NCBI GenBank assembly: GCA_002358975.1
Contig: DEPX01000136.1
Span: forward strand, 1-5,021
DNA length: 5,021 nucleotides
Reading direction: 5' to 3'
Origin: Micrococcaceae bacterium UBA3381
Lineage (GTDB): Bacteria; Actinomycetota; Actinomycetes; Actinomycetales; Micrococcaceae
A program made the translations under genes and the position numbers. Under the pieces are notes generated by a model that saw nothing but the letters and a program-made list of their open reading frames with translations, searched no databases and was not told where the DNA came from. The first letter of the stretch is position 1. Every line of letters begins with the position of its first letter. This document shows positions 1 to 5,021 of this stretch, in pieces.

Positions 1-812
1 AGTGCGTCGTCGTAGGCAGTATTTGTCGGCTCGAAGTATGGCAGTTGTCCGCCCGGGGTCCAGGCACCGTTGGTTTCCAGTTGATTGGAATATTCGGCTA
101 GTACTTGGTGGGTCGGGCCATCGGCCTGGATGCGTCCGTTGTTGATGATCACGGTGCGTTGTGGCAGTCCTGGACCGTCTGCCAGTTCATCAAGCCGGTG
201 TTCAACCAGTAGTAGTGCGCCCTGGCTGCCGGTGAGTTGGGTGAGCATGTGCATGACCGAGGCGACTCCGGCGCCGTCGAGCATGGAGGTGGGCTCATCG
301 GCCAACACGATTTGTGGTTTGGCTGCCAGCGCCGCAACAGTGGCGATGCGCTGTACCCAGCCCCCGGATAATGTTTGGGTGTGGTGGTGTAACAGGTGTT
401 CGGCGTCTACGGCAGCTAGCAGCGTATTGACGCGTTGACCGATGTGGTCGGGGTCGACACCATGGTTTTCTAGGGTCAGCGCAATTTCGTCTTCGACTTG
501 CGGTAGGCACATGCTGGCATGTGGATCTTGGGGCACATTGCCTACGGTGGCACTGAGTTGGGCTACCGTGTTGGCTTGTACTGGTTGACCAGCTACATGG
601 CATTCTCCGGAGATCTCTAAGGGCACAGAGTGCGGTATGACTCCGCGGATGGCATCGAGCAGCGTGGATTTGCCGGCGCCGGAGGCGCCGAGTAGGAGAA
701 GTTGTTCTCCCGGGTTGACGGTGAGGTTAATGTCTTCGAGTAGTACCCGGCCGGCGCGCGGGTCCACGGCTGTGAACCCGCGCAGTGCTATGAGTGGTTG
801 ATTGGTGGTCAT
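1..812 (-). CDS. ykoD: Thiamine/HMP ECF transporter ATP-binding protein, YkoD-like (3' end outside window)
   Basis: ATPase subunit of an energy-coupling factor importer; it hydrolyses ATP at the cytoplasmic face to drive uptake through YkoE. The frame stays open to the left edge, giving 270 residues with no stop, so the gene is partial. A complete ABC domain is visible: Walker A GASGAGKST (42-50), Q-loop VPQDP (93-97), signature LSGGW (148-152), Walker B IVLADEPTSMLD (168-179, catalytic Glu173) and H-loop His205. YkoD proteins usually carry two fused ABC domains of about 500-550 residues; the linker-like stretch after residue 245 fits a second domain beyond the edge, but this is inferred. The start ATG overlaps the ykoE stop (ATGA), indicating translational coupling and control by the upstream TPP riboswitch. 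The signature has Trp where Gln or Glu is usual. It could be a single-domain CbiO/EcfA-type ATPase; the substrate is assigned from the neighbours. Confidence 0.9.
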   Translation of the reverse strand, partial: MTTNQPLIALRGFTAVDPRAGRVLLEDINLTVNPGEQLLLLGASGAGKSTLLDAIRGVIPHSVPLEISGECHVAGQPVQANTVAQLSATVGNVPQDPHASMCLPQVEDEIALTLENHGVDPDHIGQRVNTLLAAVDAEHLLHHHTQTLSGGWVQRIATVAALAAKPQIVLADEPTSMLDGAGVASVMHMLTQLTGSQGALLLVEHRLDELADGPGLPQRTVIINNGRIQADGPTHQVLAEYSNQLETNGAWTPGGQLPYFEPTNTAYDDA

Positions 813-1429
813 CGTTGTCTTCCGATGGCGTAGTTGTCTACTACTCCGGTGGATTTGATAGCACGGACCAGAAGCCAGGCGAGAATGCCGCCCAGGATGA
901 TGCCTGATCCGCAGTGGATGATGAGCCGCAGGGCTAGGATTTCTTGGCCGAACCAGCCGTTGCGGATTGCAGTCCACCAAAACACTAGGAAGGCACCTAA
1001 GAACCCGCTAATGGCATAGCGGGTGATCCCAAAGCGCTGGTATTTGCCAAGGGCAAATGGCAGTTCTGAGCCGAGGCCTTGCAGGAACCCGCCTATCAGC
1101 AGCATGGGTCCCACCGGTGAGCCGAGGAATACGAATTCCATGGTGGCAGCCAGTATTTCGGCCAGGATTCCTGAGCCGGCTTTGCGGGTAATGGCCACGG
1201 CTAATGGTGCCACCAGTAGCCATCCGCCTTGCAGAAAGTGTTGGGCTAAATCGCCTGCCGGGCCCATGACGATGGCTAGCCCGTTCCAGGCTTGAACCAG
1301 TGCCCAGTATACAAAGCCGAATACGACACCCAAGACCACCACCATCACGAGGTCTTTGAGTTGCCAGCGCCAGGGACTGTCGTATGGGTTGCGATATCTT
1401 GGTTGTGTAGTCATTGAGGTTTGTGTCAT
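809..1429 (-). CDS. ykoE: ECF transporter S-component, YkoE family (thiamine or HMP uptake)
   Basis: Integral membrane substrate-capture subunit of an ECF vitamin transporter. The 206-residue protein has a polar N-terminus and about six hydrophobic segments, near residues 27-47, 69-81, 88-103, 106-126, 138-156 and 164-190, as expected of S-components. The central part matches the YkoE pattern: RKAGSGILAE (82-91), GSPVGPMLL (103-111) and the QGLGSELPFALGKYQR run (117-132). In Bacillus subtilis YkoE belongs to YkoEDC, assigned to thiamine/HMP uptake, and the TPP riboswitch and ykoF upstream support that here. The ATG overlaps the ykoF stop by 4 bases and the stop overlaps the ykoD start in the same way. 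An AGGTG a few bases upstream is a modest ribosome binding site. An in-frame ATG five codons later is an alternative start. Confidence 0.93.
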   Translation of the reverse strand: MTQTSMTTQPRYRNPYDSPWRWQLKDLVMVVVLGVVFGFVYWALVQAWNGLAIVMGPAGDLAQHFLQGGWLLVAPLAVAITRKAGSGILAEILAATMEFVFLGSPVGPMLLIGGFLQGLGSELPFALGKYQRFGITRYAISGFLGAFLVFWWTAIRNGWFGQEILALRLIIHCGSGIILGGILAWLLVRAIKSTGVVDNYAIGRQR

Positions 1430-2082
1430 GCTGCACCTGCCCCATTATTGGCACTGGGCGAGTTGATGGATATTGACACATGAGATACCACGTGCGGGAC
1501 TTCTTGGCCGACTTTCGACCAGGCGTCAAAAATGACTGGCAGAACATCGGATAAGTCACCGCGCAGAATAGTTGCGTAGTGTTCGCTAATTACGGTCAGC
1601 CCGGATGCTTTGGCTTCCTCGATTACCGCCATGATTGGTTCCATATGCGAGCTACCGTCATCAGCTAATGGATATAGTGACCAGGCGGCCACTATTTCTA
1701 AGCCACTTTTTGCCAGGTGGATGTCTTTTTCTGGCGGGATTTCTCCGGCTACCAGCTGGCATGTTGCTTCCCCTGGGCAGCCCCGGGACAGCAATAGATG
1801 GCTGGTGAGATGCTGTCCATCAGATTCCAATGCTGCCGAGTGAATAAGGGTCGAGGCATAGGCTGCTAACTGTGGAGCGGCGTCGCCGGATTTCACTCCC
1901 ACGTAGGTGGAGACTTCTCCTGTCGCTATTTCTAAACCGGTGTCTGGTTGGTCGAGTTGTAATATGCGGTGAGTTTCTTTGAGCGCATCCAGGATGATGC
2001 GTTCAAAATCGTTGCTATGTGGGTGGACGCTGATGCGCATCCCAATGCCGATTTGTTCGGGTGATAATGTTTGACCACTCAA
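1426..2082 (-). CDS. ykoF: Thiamine/HMP-binding protein, YkoF family
   Basis: Soluble thiamine-binding protein that accompanies YkoEDC transporters; it probably acts in the cytoplasm by binding the imported pyrimidine or thiamine (no signal peptide or lipobox is visible). Two ferredoxin-like repeats are recognisable from internal similarity and from recalled B. subtilis YkoF: repeat one about residues 12-105 (GMRISVHP near 14-21, RGCPGE at 100-105) and repeat two about 130-210 (SLYPL 135-139, HYAT 168-171, SINSPS 205-210). The length, 218 residues, is slightly above the roughly 200 of B. subtilis YkoF. I chose the TTG start at 2082-2080 because GGAAGGGAG lies 6 bases upstream; the longer in-frame GTG at 2103 has no good ribosome binding site and would place that Shine-Dalgarno inside the gene. 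It is the first gene of the operon behind the TPP riboswitch, with a 4-base overlap into ykoE. Confidence 0.9.
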   Translation of the reverse strand: MSGQTLSPEQIGIGMRISVHPHSNDFERIILDALKETHRILQLDQPDTGLEIATGEVSTYVGVKSGDAAPQLAAYASTLIHSAALESDGQHLTSHLLLSRGCPGEATCQLVAGEIPPEKDIHLAKSGLEIVAAWSLYPLADDGSSHMEPIMAVIEEAKASGLTVISEHYATILRGDLSDVLPVIFDAWSKVGQEVPHVVSHVSISINSPSANNGAGAA

Positions 2083-2124
2083 GGTGGTCTCCCTTCCGAC
2101 CACCGGGCTCTCAAGATTTTGAGA
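2073..2124 (-). promoter_or_regulatory. Ribosome binding site and candidate riboswitch expression platform of ykoF
   Basis: The Shine-Dalgarno GGAAGGGAG (minus strand, 2089-2097) lies 6 bases before the TTG start (2082-2080). Three small perfect helices are visible. TCTCAA/TTGAGA forms 2109-2124. GGTGGTC (2098-2104) can pair with GACCACC (2083-2089), leaving the Shine-Dalgarno in the loop. The same central GACCAC (2084-2089) can instead pair with GTGGTC (2073-2078), placing the TTG in the loop. The last two are mutually exclusive. There is no T-run, so control by access to the translation start is more likely than transcription termination. Function is inferred. Confidence 0.6.
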
Positions 2125-2130
2125 ACTTCG

Positions 2131-2224
2131 GACCTCTTCCTACGCCAGTATGATCTGGATCAGGTGATTTCGGGTCTGCGGCATCTCCGCACTCTCAGCA
2201 CCAGTTTCAGTGCACCCCGGGGTC
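2131..2224 (-). promoter_or_regulatory. TPP riboswitch (THI element)
   Basis: The minus strand carries the conserved thi-box blocks in order: GGGGTGC near the 5' side, GTGCTGAGAG, a P3 hairpin TGCGG/CCGCA, then GACCCG, CACCTGATC, and finally CAGATCATACTGGCGTAGGA. GACC at the 5' end pairs with GGTC at the 3' end to close P1. In known members, thiamine pyrophosphate binding folds the leader so that expression of downstream genes falls. Its position about 50 bases before ykoF puts the whole import operon under thiamine control. The family assignment is close to certain from the conserved core; the exact P1 ends are approximate. Confidence 0.97.
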
Positions 2225-2275
2225 TATGTCTGACACCACCATAACGCTTGGGCAGCTCATCTTCGAGTTTGCGCA

Positions 2276-2297
2276 GCCGACGATTTATCGGGTCGGC
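2276..2297 (-). repeat. Inverted repeat in the thiamine operon leader
   Basis: GCCGAC and GTCGGC form a perfect 6-base-pair inverted repeat around a 10-base centre that itself contains CGAT/ATCG. If transcription starts near 2295-2296, as the upstream -10 candidate suggests, this would be a hairpin at the extreme 5' end of the leader RNA. It could alternatively be a protein-binding palindrome just downstream of the promoter, or chance. Confidence 0.4.
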
Positions 2298-2302
2298 ATC
2301 AA

Positions 2303-2330
2303 ATTTTAGCCAATTTTGCCAATGCGCCAA
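2303..2330 (-). promoter_or_regulatory. Candidate promoter of the ykoF-ykoE-ykoD operon
   Basis: On the minus strand TTGGCG (2325-2330) and TAAAAT (2303-2308) are separated by 16 bases and resemble -35 and -10 boxes (4 of 6 and 5 of 6 matches to the sigma70 consensus). The predicted start near 2295 gives about 70 bases of leader before the TPP aptamer. TTGGC occurs three times here, at 2326-2330, 2318-2322 and 2309-2313, so an operator may overlap the promoter. Prediction by eye only. Confidence 0.5.
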
Positions 2331-2351
2331 CAAAAGAACGGTCCCTCTTAC

Positions 2352-2382
2352 TCGACAATTTTCCTAGAGTGTGTCGTATGTG
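2352..2382 (+). promoter_or_regulatory. Weak candidate promoter of the patB-like gene
   Basis: TCGACA (2352-2357) matches 5 of 6 bases of the -35 consensus. The best following -10 candidate, TATGTG (2377-2382), is poor and 19 bases away. If used, transcription would begin around 2389, about 20 bases before the chosen ATG. No better pair was found in the rest of the intergenic region on this strand. Confidence 0.25.
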
Positions 2383-2409
2383 ACGCAACAAGCAGAAGAG
2401 GATACAACT

Positions 2410-3648
2410 ATGCCAAAGGATACGCACCCGCAGACCGCATCACGCGTCAGTACCGATTTTGATGAGTTTGTCCAGCGCCGTGACACTAACTCCCTGAAGT
2501 GGGCCTACAGTGAGCAATTACTTGCGCCAGACGAAGCGGCCGCCCGACCGCTACCAATGTGGGTGGCCGATACCGATTTTCGGGCACCACAGCAAGTCAT
2601 TGATGCACTGCATGAAGCGGTTAATCATGGCATATTCGGCTATCCAGGCGGTGGCACGCAGAGTTACCGTGATGCCATCATCAATTGGCAAGCCAAGCGC
2701 TTTGGCTGGCAGGTAGAACCCGAATGGATCATGCACACTGCCGGTGTTATCACGACGCTGAAAACCGCCGTTCAGGCCTTTTCGGCTCCCGGGGACTCGG
2801 TATTGATCCAACCACCGGTCTATGCGCACTTCCATGATGATATCCAGCTCAATGGACGCCATCTAGCCTACGCCCCGCTGGAGCGGACGGATACTGGGTA
2901 TCGTTTCAACGCACAGGTTTTTGAAGAAGCGATTCGTCCGAATACAAAACTGTTCATTCTGAGTCATCCACATAACCCAACAGGCAATGTTTGGAGTGAA
3001 GACGAGCTTCGCACGATGGGCGAAATCTGCGCGCGTCACGGGATCATCGTAATTTCTGATGAGATTCATGAAGACCTCATCATGAACCCCGAAAAACAAC
3101 ATATTCCGTTCGCATCACTCAGCGAGGATTTTGCACAGAACAGCATCACCTGTACCGCACCGAGTAAGACCTTTAACCTCCCAGGCTTACAAAGTGCCAA
3201 CATATTCGTGCCCAATACCCAGTTGCGTGCAGAATTAGCCCGGCAATATGACAGAAATATGTTCCCCTTGGTAAATGTACTGGGCATGGTAGCTGCAGAA
3301 GCTGCCTATACCTATGGGGAACCGTGGGTCGAGGATCTGCTGGCCTACGTCCGGGCAAACCATGTGCATTTCGCGTCATCAATTAACGGTGCAGTTCCAG
3401 AAATCCGTGTTCTTCCAGCCGATTCGCTGTATTTAGCTTGGCTGGATTGCCGTGGACTTGGGATGACAGCACAAGAGCTTGACAAATTCATGCTTACTGA
3501 AGCGCGGCTGTGGCTGGACAAGGGACAAAAATTCGGTACTGAGGGCCACGGGTATATGCGGATCAACCTTGGTTGCCCGCGCCGCACCGTTGATGAAGCA
3601 ATTCACCGGCTCACTACCGCCGTCGAACGGTGGCGCCGGAACCAGTAA
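2410..3648 (+). CDS. patB: PLP-dependent C-S beta-lyase / aminotransferase, PatB/MalY family
   Basis: Fold-type I PLP enzyme of the MalY/PatB group; characterised members cleave cystathionine or other S-cysteine conjugates to a thiol, pyruvate and ammonia, and some act as aminotransferases. Visible in the 412-residue protein: MWVADTDF near the N-terminus, GIFGYPGGG, HNPTGNVW with cofactor-contacting Asn189, ISDEIHED with Asp217 (pyridine nitrogen), TAPSKTFNLPGL with the Schiff-base Lys253, and RINLGCPR with carboxylate-binding Arg384. The length is close to the usual 385-400, with a short polar N-terminal extension. I chose ATG 2410 because AGAGG lies 8 bases upstream; an in-frame GTG at 2371 would precede that site. 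It is divergent from the thiamine operon and apparently monocistronic. The MWVADMDF motif of the family has Thr for Met here. Substrate (cystathionine, cysteine or another conjugate) cannot be told from sequence. Confidence 0.9.
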   Translation: MPKDTHPQTASRVSTDFDEFVQRRDTNSLKWAYSEQLLAPDEAAARPLPMWVADTDFRAPQQVIDALHEAVNHGIFGYPGGGTQSYRDAIINWQAKRFGWQVEPEWIMHTAGVITTLKTAVQAFSAPGDSVLIQPPVYAHFHDDIQLNGRHLAYAPLERTDTGYRFNAQVFEEAIRPNTKLFILSHPHNPTGNVWSEDELRTMGEICARHGIIVISDEIHEDLIMNPEKQHIPFASLSEDFAQNSITCTAPSKTFNLPGLQSANIFVPNTQLRAELARQYDRNMFPLVNVLGMVAAEAAYTYGEPWVEDLLAYVRANHVHFASSINGAVPEIRVLPADSLYLAWLDCRGLGMTAQELDKFMLTEARLWLDKGQKFGTEGHGYMRINLGCPRRTVDEAIHRLTTAVERWRRNQ

Positions 3649-3762
3649 GCACCCCTCTCCCATCTCACGGCTAGTTTCTTCCTGGCCTGGTTTGATGATG
3701 TTGGGAAGGTTGCGTTGAGCCTCTATAGTTTTGGGGCTGGATCATCCCGAAGTTGTGATGAT

Positions 3763-3775
3763 TAGAATAGTCAGC
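3763..3775 (+). promoter_or_regulatory. -10 box placed for a leaderless start of the phosphodiesterase gene
   Basis: TAGAAT (3763-3768) matches 5 of 6 bases of the -10 consensus and ends 7 bases before the ATG at 3776, so transcription would begin at or next to the start codon. There is no Shine-Dalgarno in the preceding bases, which fits a leaderless mRNA, common in actinobacteria. No convincing -35 box is seen. Confidence 0.45.
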
Positions 3776-4678
3776 ATGGTGAACTCAGTAAAAATCTTTG
3801 CACACCGCGGCGCTAGCGCAACCTTTGCTGAGAACACCCGGGCAGCTTTTGCTCATGCTCTGACTGTCGGAGCCCACGGCATTGAGACCGATGTACAACT
3901 CTCGGCCGATGATCACCTCATCTGTTGGCATGACACCACTGTGGATCGTACTTCGAATGGTCGTGGCCCGGTTCGTGGTCACACACTAGATGAATTGCGC
4001 GAACTGGATGTGCACTCCTGGAAGTCTGCTGCCTCAACACTGTCTTCGCAATACGGAACAGGCAGCAACCAACTTATGACTTTGGATGAGCTGACCGAAA
4101 TGCTCTTCGAAGCCAATCGTCCCGTCGAGCTTGCCCTTGAGATGAAGATTAGTGATGGCAATGAACGCCAGATCGCCGAGTGCATAGTGGACTGGTTACA
4201 GCGTTGGGGCTGGGACCCTGACTCGGGCACGCTGGGTGGTGCAACCAGTCAAGTGAGCCTATCTGTGATGAGCTTTTCCCTGACGGCTCTCGATCTGGTG
4301 GCCAGCGATATACCGGACGCAAGATTATGCCCGCTGTTTAGTACTAAAAATCGTGGGGCATTGCAGATTGGCGAGCCGGGCTGGCACGGTCCAGACCAGT
4401 TATTGGGGCCATCCGTCGGCTGGCTGTCGCGTTATGAAGCTGTGGTGAAATCGTGGCTGGCTGCTGGGCGTACTTTAAGAATGTGGACGATTGAAACCGA
4501 ACAGCAGCTGCGCCGTATCCAGCGTCTAGGCATCCAACAAGTTACCGTTAACGATCCTGTGTGGGCGCTGCAGTATTTGAACCAGCAACAGCCTGACCGC
4601 AATTATATTCACCGGCTATACCACCGCCTACGAGGTGCGGTACATAACCTCGGCCGTCGCACCCCTAAGAAGCGCTAA
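3776..4678 (+). CDS. ugpQ: Glycerophosphodiester phosphodiesterase (GDPD family)
   Basis: Probably hydrolyses glycerophosphodiesters from phospholipid turnover to sn-glycerol 3-phosphate and an alcohol, in the cytoplasm: no signal peptide or membrane segment is visible. The 300-residue protein shows the family core: FAHRGAS with catalytic His10 and Arg11, ENT (19-21), IETDVQLSADD with metal ligands Glu37 and Asp39, WHD with second catalytic His52, DRTSNG (57-62), and LALEMK with Glu122 and Lys124. The C-terminal WTIE and VTVNDP match the usual closing barrel strands. The length is slightly above the common 240-260 residues; residues 200-245 are less typical and the basic tail (RTPKKR) may be extra. 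ATG 3776 sits directly before the HRG strand and is preceded by a -10 box rather than a ribosome binding site; in-frame GTG 3755, ATG 3758 and GTG 3779 are alternatives. It is separated by about 130 bases from the upstream gene and faces the next one. Substrate specificity is not determinable. Confidence 0.88.
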   Translation: MVNSVKIFAHRGASATFAENTRAAFAHALTVGAHGIETDVQLSADDHLICWHDTTVDRTSNGRGPVRGHTLDELRELDVHSWKSAASTLSSQYGTGSNQLMTLDELTEMLFEANRPVELALEMKISDGNERQIAECIVDWLQRWGWDPDSGTLGGATSQVSLSVMSFSLTALDLVASDIPDARLCPLFSTKNRGALQIGEPGWHGPDQLLGPSVGWLSRYEAVVKSWLAAGRTLRMWTIETEQQLRRIQRLGIQQVTVNDPVWALQYLNQQQPDRNYIHRLYHRLRGAVHNLGRRTPKKR

Positions 4679-4702
4679 CCTACACCAGGCTGATCTAGGT
4701 TA

Positions 4703-4768
4703 GCTCTGGGTTCTCCATGTTCAGTCAATCTTCTTGCCTGCCGGCTGCTTCGTTAGAACCTTCAGAGC
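4703..4768. repeat. Imperfect inverted repeat downstream of the phosphodiesterase gene
   Basis: GCTCTGGGTTCT (4703-4714) pairs with AGAACC (4755-4760) plus CAGAGC (4763-4768), giving 12 base pairs interrupted by a 2-base bulge around a 40-base loop. There is no T-run after it. It lies in the 3' untranslated region of the phosphodiesterase mRNA. The role is unknown; it could be an RNA stabiliser or chance. Confidence 0.4.
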
Positions 4769-4787
4769 CCGACATTGCCGGTCCATC

Positions 4788-4822
4788 AAAAAAATGCCCC
4801 TGGACTTCACCAGGGACATTTT
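4788..4822 (-). terminator. Intrinsic terminator, probably bidirectional, between convergent genes
   Basis: On the minus strand ATGTCCCTGG and CCAGGGGCAT form a 10-base-pair stem with one G-U pair and a 6-base loop, followed directly by a run of seven T. It lies about 25 bases after the stop of the minus-strand gene at 4845. On the plus strand the same stem is followed by TTTTCTC, so it may also weakly terminate the phosphodiesterase transcript, for which I see no other terminator. Confidence 0.88.
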
Positions 4823-4844
4823 CTCAACGGGTGTTACCCGACGC

Positions 4845-5021
4845 TTAGAAGGAGCCGCCCATCATGGCTTCACTTACACGCTGTTCAAGGTCCTGCTGAG
4901 TAAGAATGTTAGCGTCCTCAGGCTGTTCAGGCGCTTCGGTTTCGCCCCATTTTGTGAAGCTCATGGTCATATCGGCATCGTTTACTTCAAGAATTTTCGG
5001 TGCGTCAGGGTCGGCTTCAAG
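4845..5021 (-). CDS. C-terminal part of an unidentified protein (5' end outside window)
   Basis: An open frame enters from the right edge and ends with TAA at 4845-4847, giving the last 58 residues. It is a real gene end: the frame has balanced codon use, the stop is followed by a strong terminator, and the other minus-strand frames are less plausible. The segment has a short strand-like stretch (ADMTMSFTKWGE) followed by an acidic, Glu/Gln/Pro-rich tail ending MMGGSF. The strand followed by a Trp-Gly pair is faintly like the end of LppX/LprG-type actinobacterial lipoproteins, but this is a weak resemblance and I do not assign a family. It converges on the phosphodiesterase gene. Confidence 0.75.
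   Translation of the reverse strand, partial: LEADPDAPKILEVNDADMTMSFTKWGETEAPEQPEDANILTQQDLEQRVSEAMMGGSF

Noticed and set aside
85..438. A 117-residue plus-strand open frame opposite ykoD.
   Set aside because: It is rich in Ser, Trp and Cys, has no recognisable family, and lies antisense to the conserved ABC motifs of ykoD, which explain the stretch.
1008..1559. A 183-residue minus-strand frame overlapping ykoF and ykoE in another phase.
   Set aside because: Its composition is Arg/Pro-rich and it only reads the two real genes out of frame; ykoE and ykoF have strong family matches in their own frames.
2160..2333. A 57-residue minus-strand frame beginning TTG-TTG after an AGAGGG, running through the leader and the aptamer, with a protein-like middle.
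   Set aside because: Its start coincides with the predicted -35 box and its 3' half is fully explained by the TPP aptamer. The opposite strand reads equally protein-like over the same bases, so the coding look is not specific.
2371..2409. Upstream GTG start extending the PatB-like protein by 13 residues.
   Set aside because: It would lack a ribosome binding site and would cover the AGAGG site that fits ATG 2410; the extra residues are not typical of the family.
2104..2409. Functional link between the PatB-like enzyme and thiamine uptake because they share the divergent region.
   Set aside because: The TPP aptamer acts only on the minus-strand transcript and no known thiamine salvage step uses a PatB-type lyase; adjacency alone is not evidence.
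3649..3762. Possible terminator or small gene between the PatB-like gene and the phosphodiesterase gene.
   Set aside because: Only short complementary segments such as CTTCC/GGAAG with large loops are seen, with no T-run and no credible start and frame.

Overview
The window looks like an ordinary housekeeping stretch of a bacterial chromosome, most likely from an actinobacterium with moderate G+C (a little over half by eye). The evidence is the YkoE/YkoF family sequences, the use of a TTG start, an apparently leaderless gene and the absence of AT-rich Bacillus-type codon use. The species cannot be named from this sequence.

Left part (1-2330, minus strand): a thiamine or thiamine-precursor (HMP) uptake operon, transcribed right to left. 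A promoter candidate near 2303-2330 is followed by a clear TPP riboswitch (2131-2224) and a short region of competing hairpins around the ribosome binding site. Then come ykoF (substrate-binding protein), ykoE (membrane S-component of an ECF transporter) and the first part of ykoD (energising ATPase), which runs off the left edge. The three genes are joined by 4-base ATGA stop/start overlaps, so they are very probably co-translated. The T-component gene (ykoC) is expected just outside the window.

Middle (2410-3648, plus strand): a divergently transcribed PatB/MalY-type PLP enzyme (C-S beta-lyase or related aminotransferase) with all main fold-type I residues visible. It shares the roughly 300-base intergenic region with the thiamine operon but has no evident pathway link to it.

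Right part (3776-5021): a glycerophosphodiester phosphodiesterase on the plus strand, with a -10 box so close to its ATG that a leaderless mRNA is likely. It converges on the C-terminal end of an unidentified minus-strand gene that enters from the right edge. A strong hairpin with a T-run at 4788-4822 terminates the minus-strand gene and may serve both directions.

No mobile element, CRISPR array, tRNA or rRNA was seen. I found no undescribed system. The points most worth a second look are the structure of the riboswitch expression platform with its TTG start, the repeat-rich thiamine promoter, and the leaderless phosphodiesterase gene.
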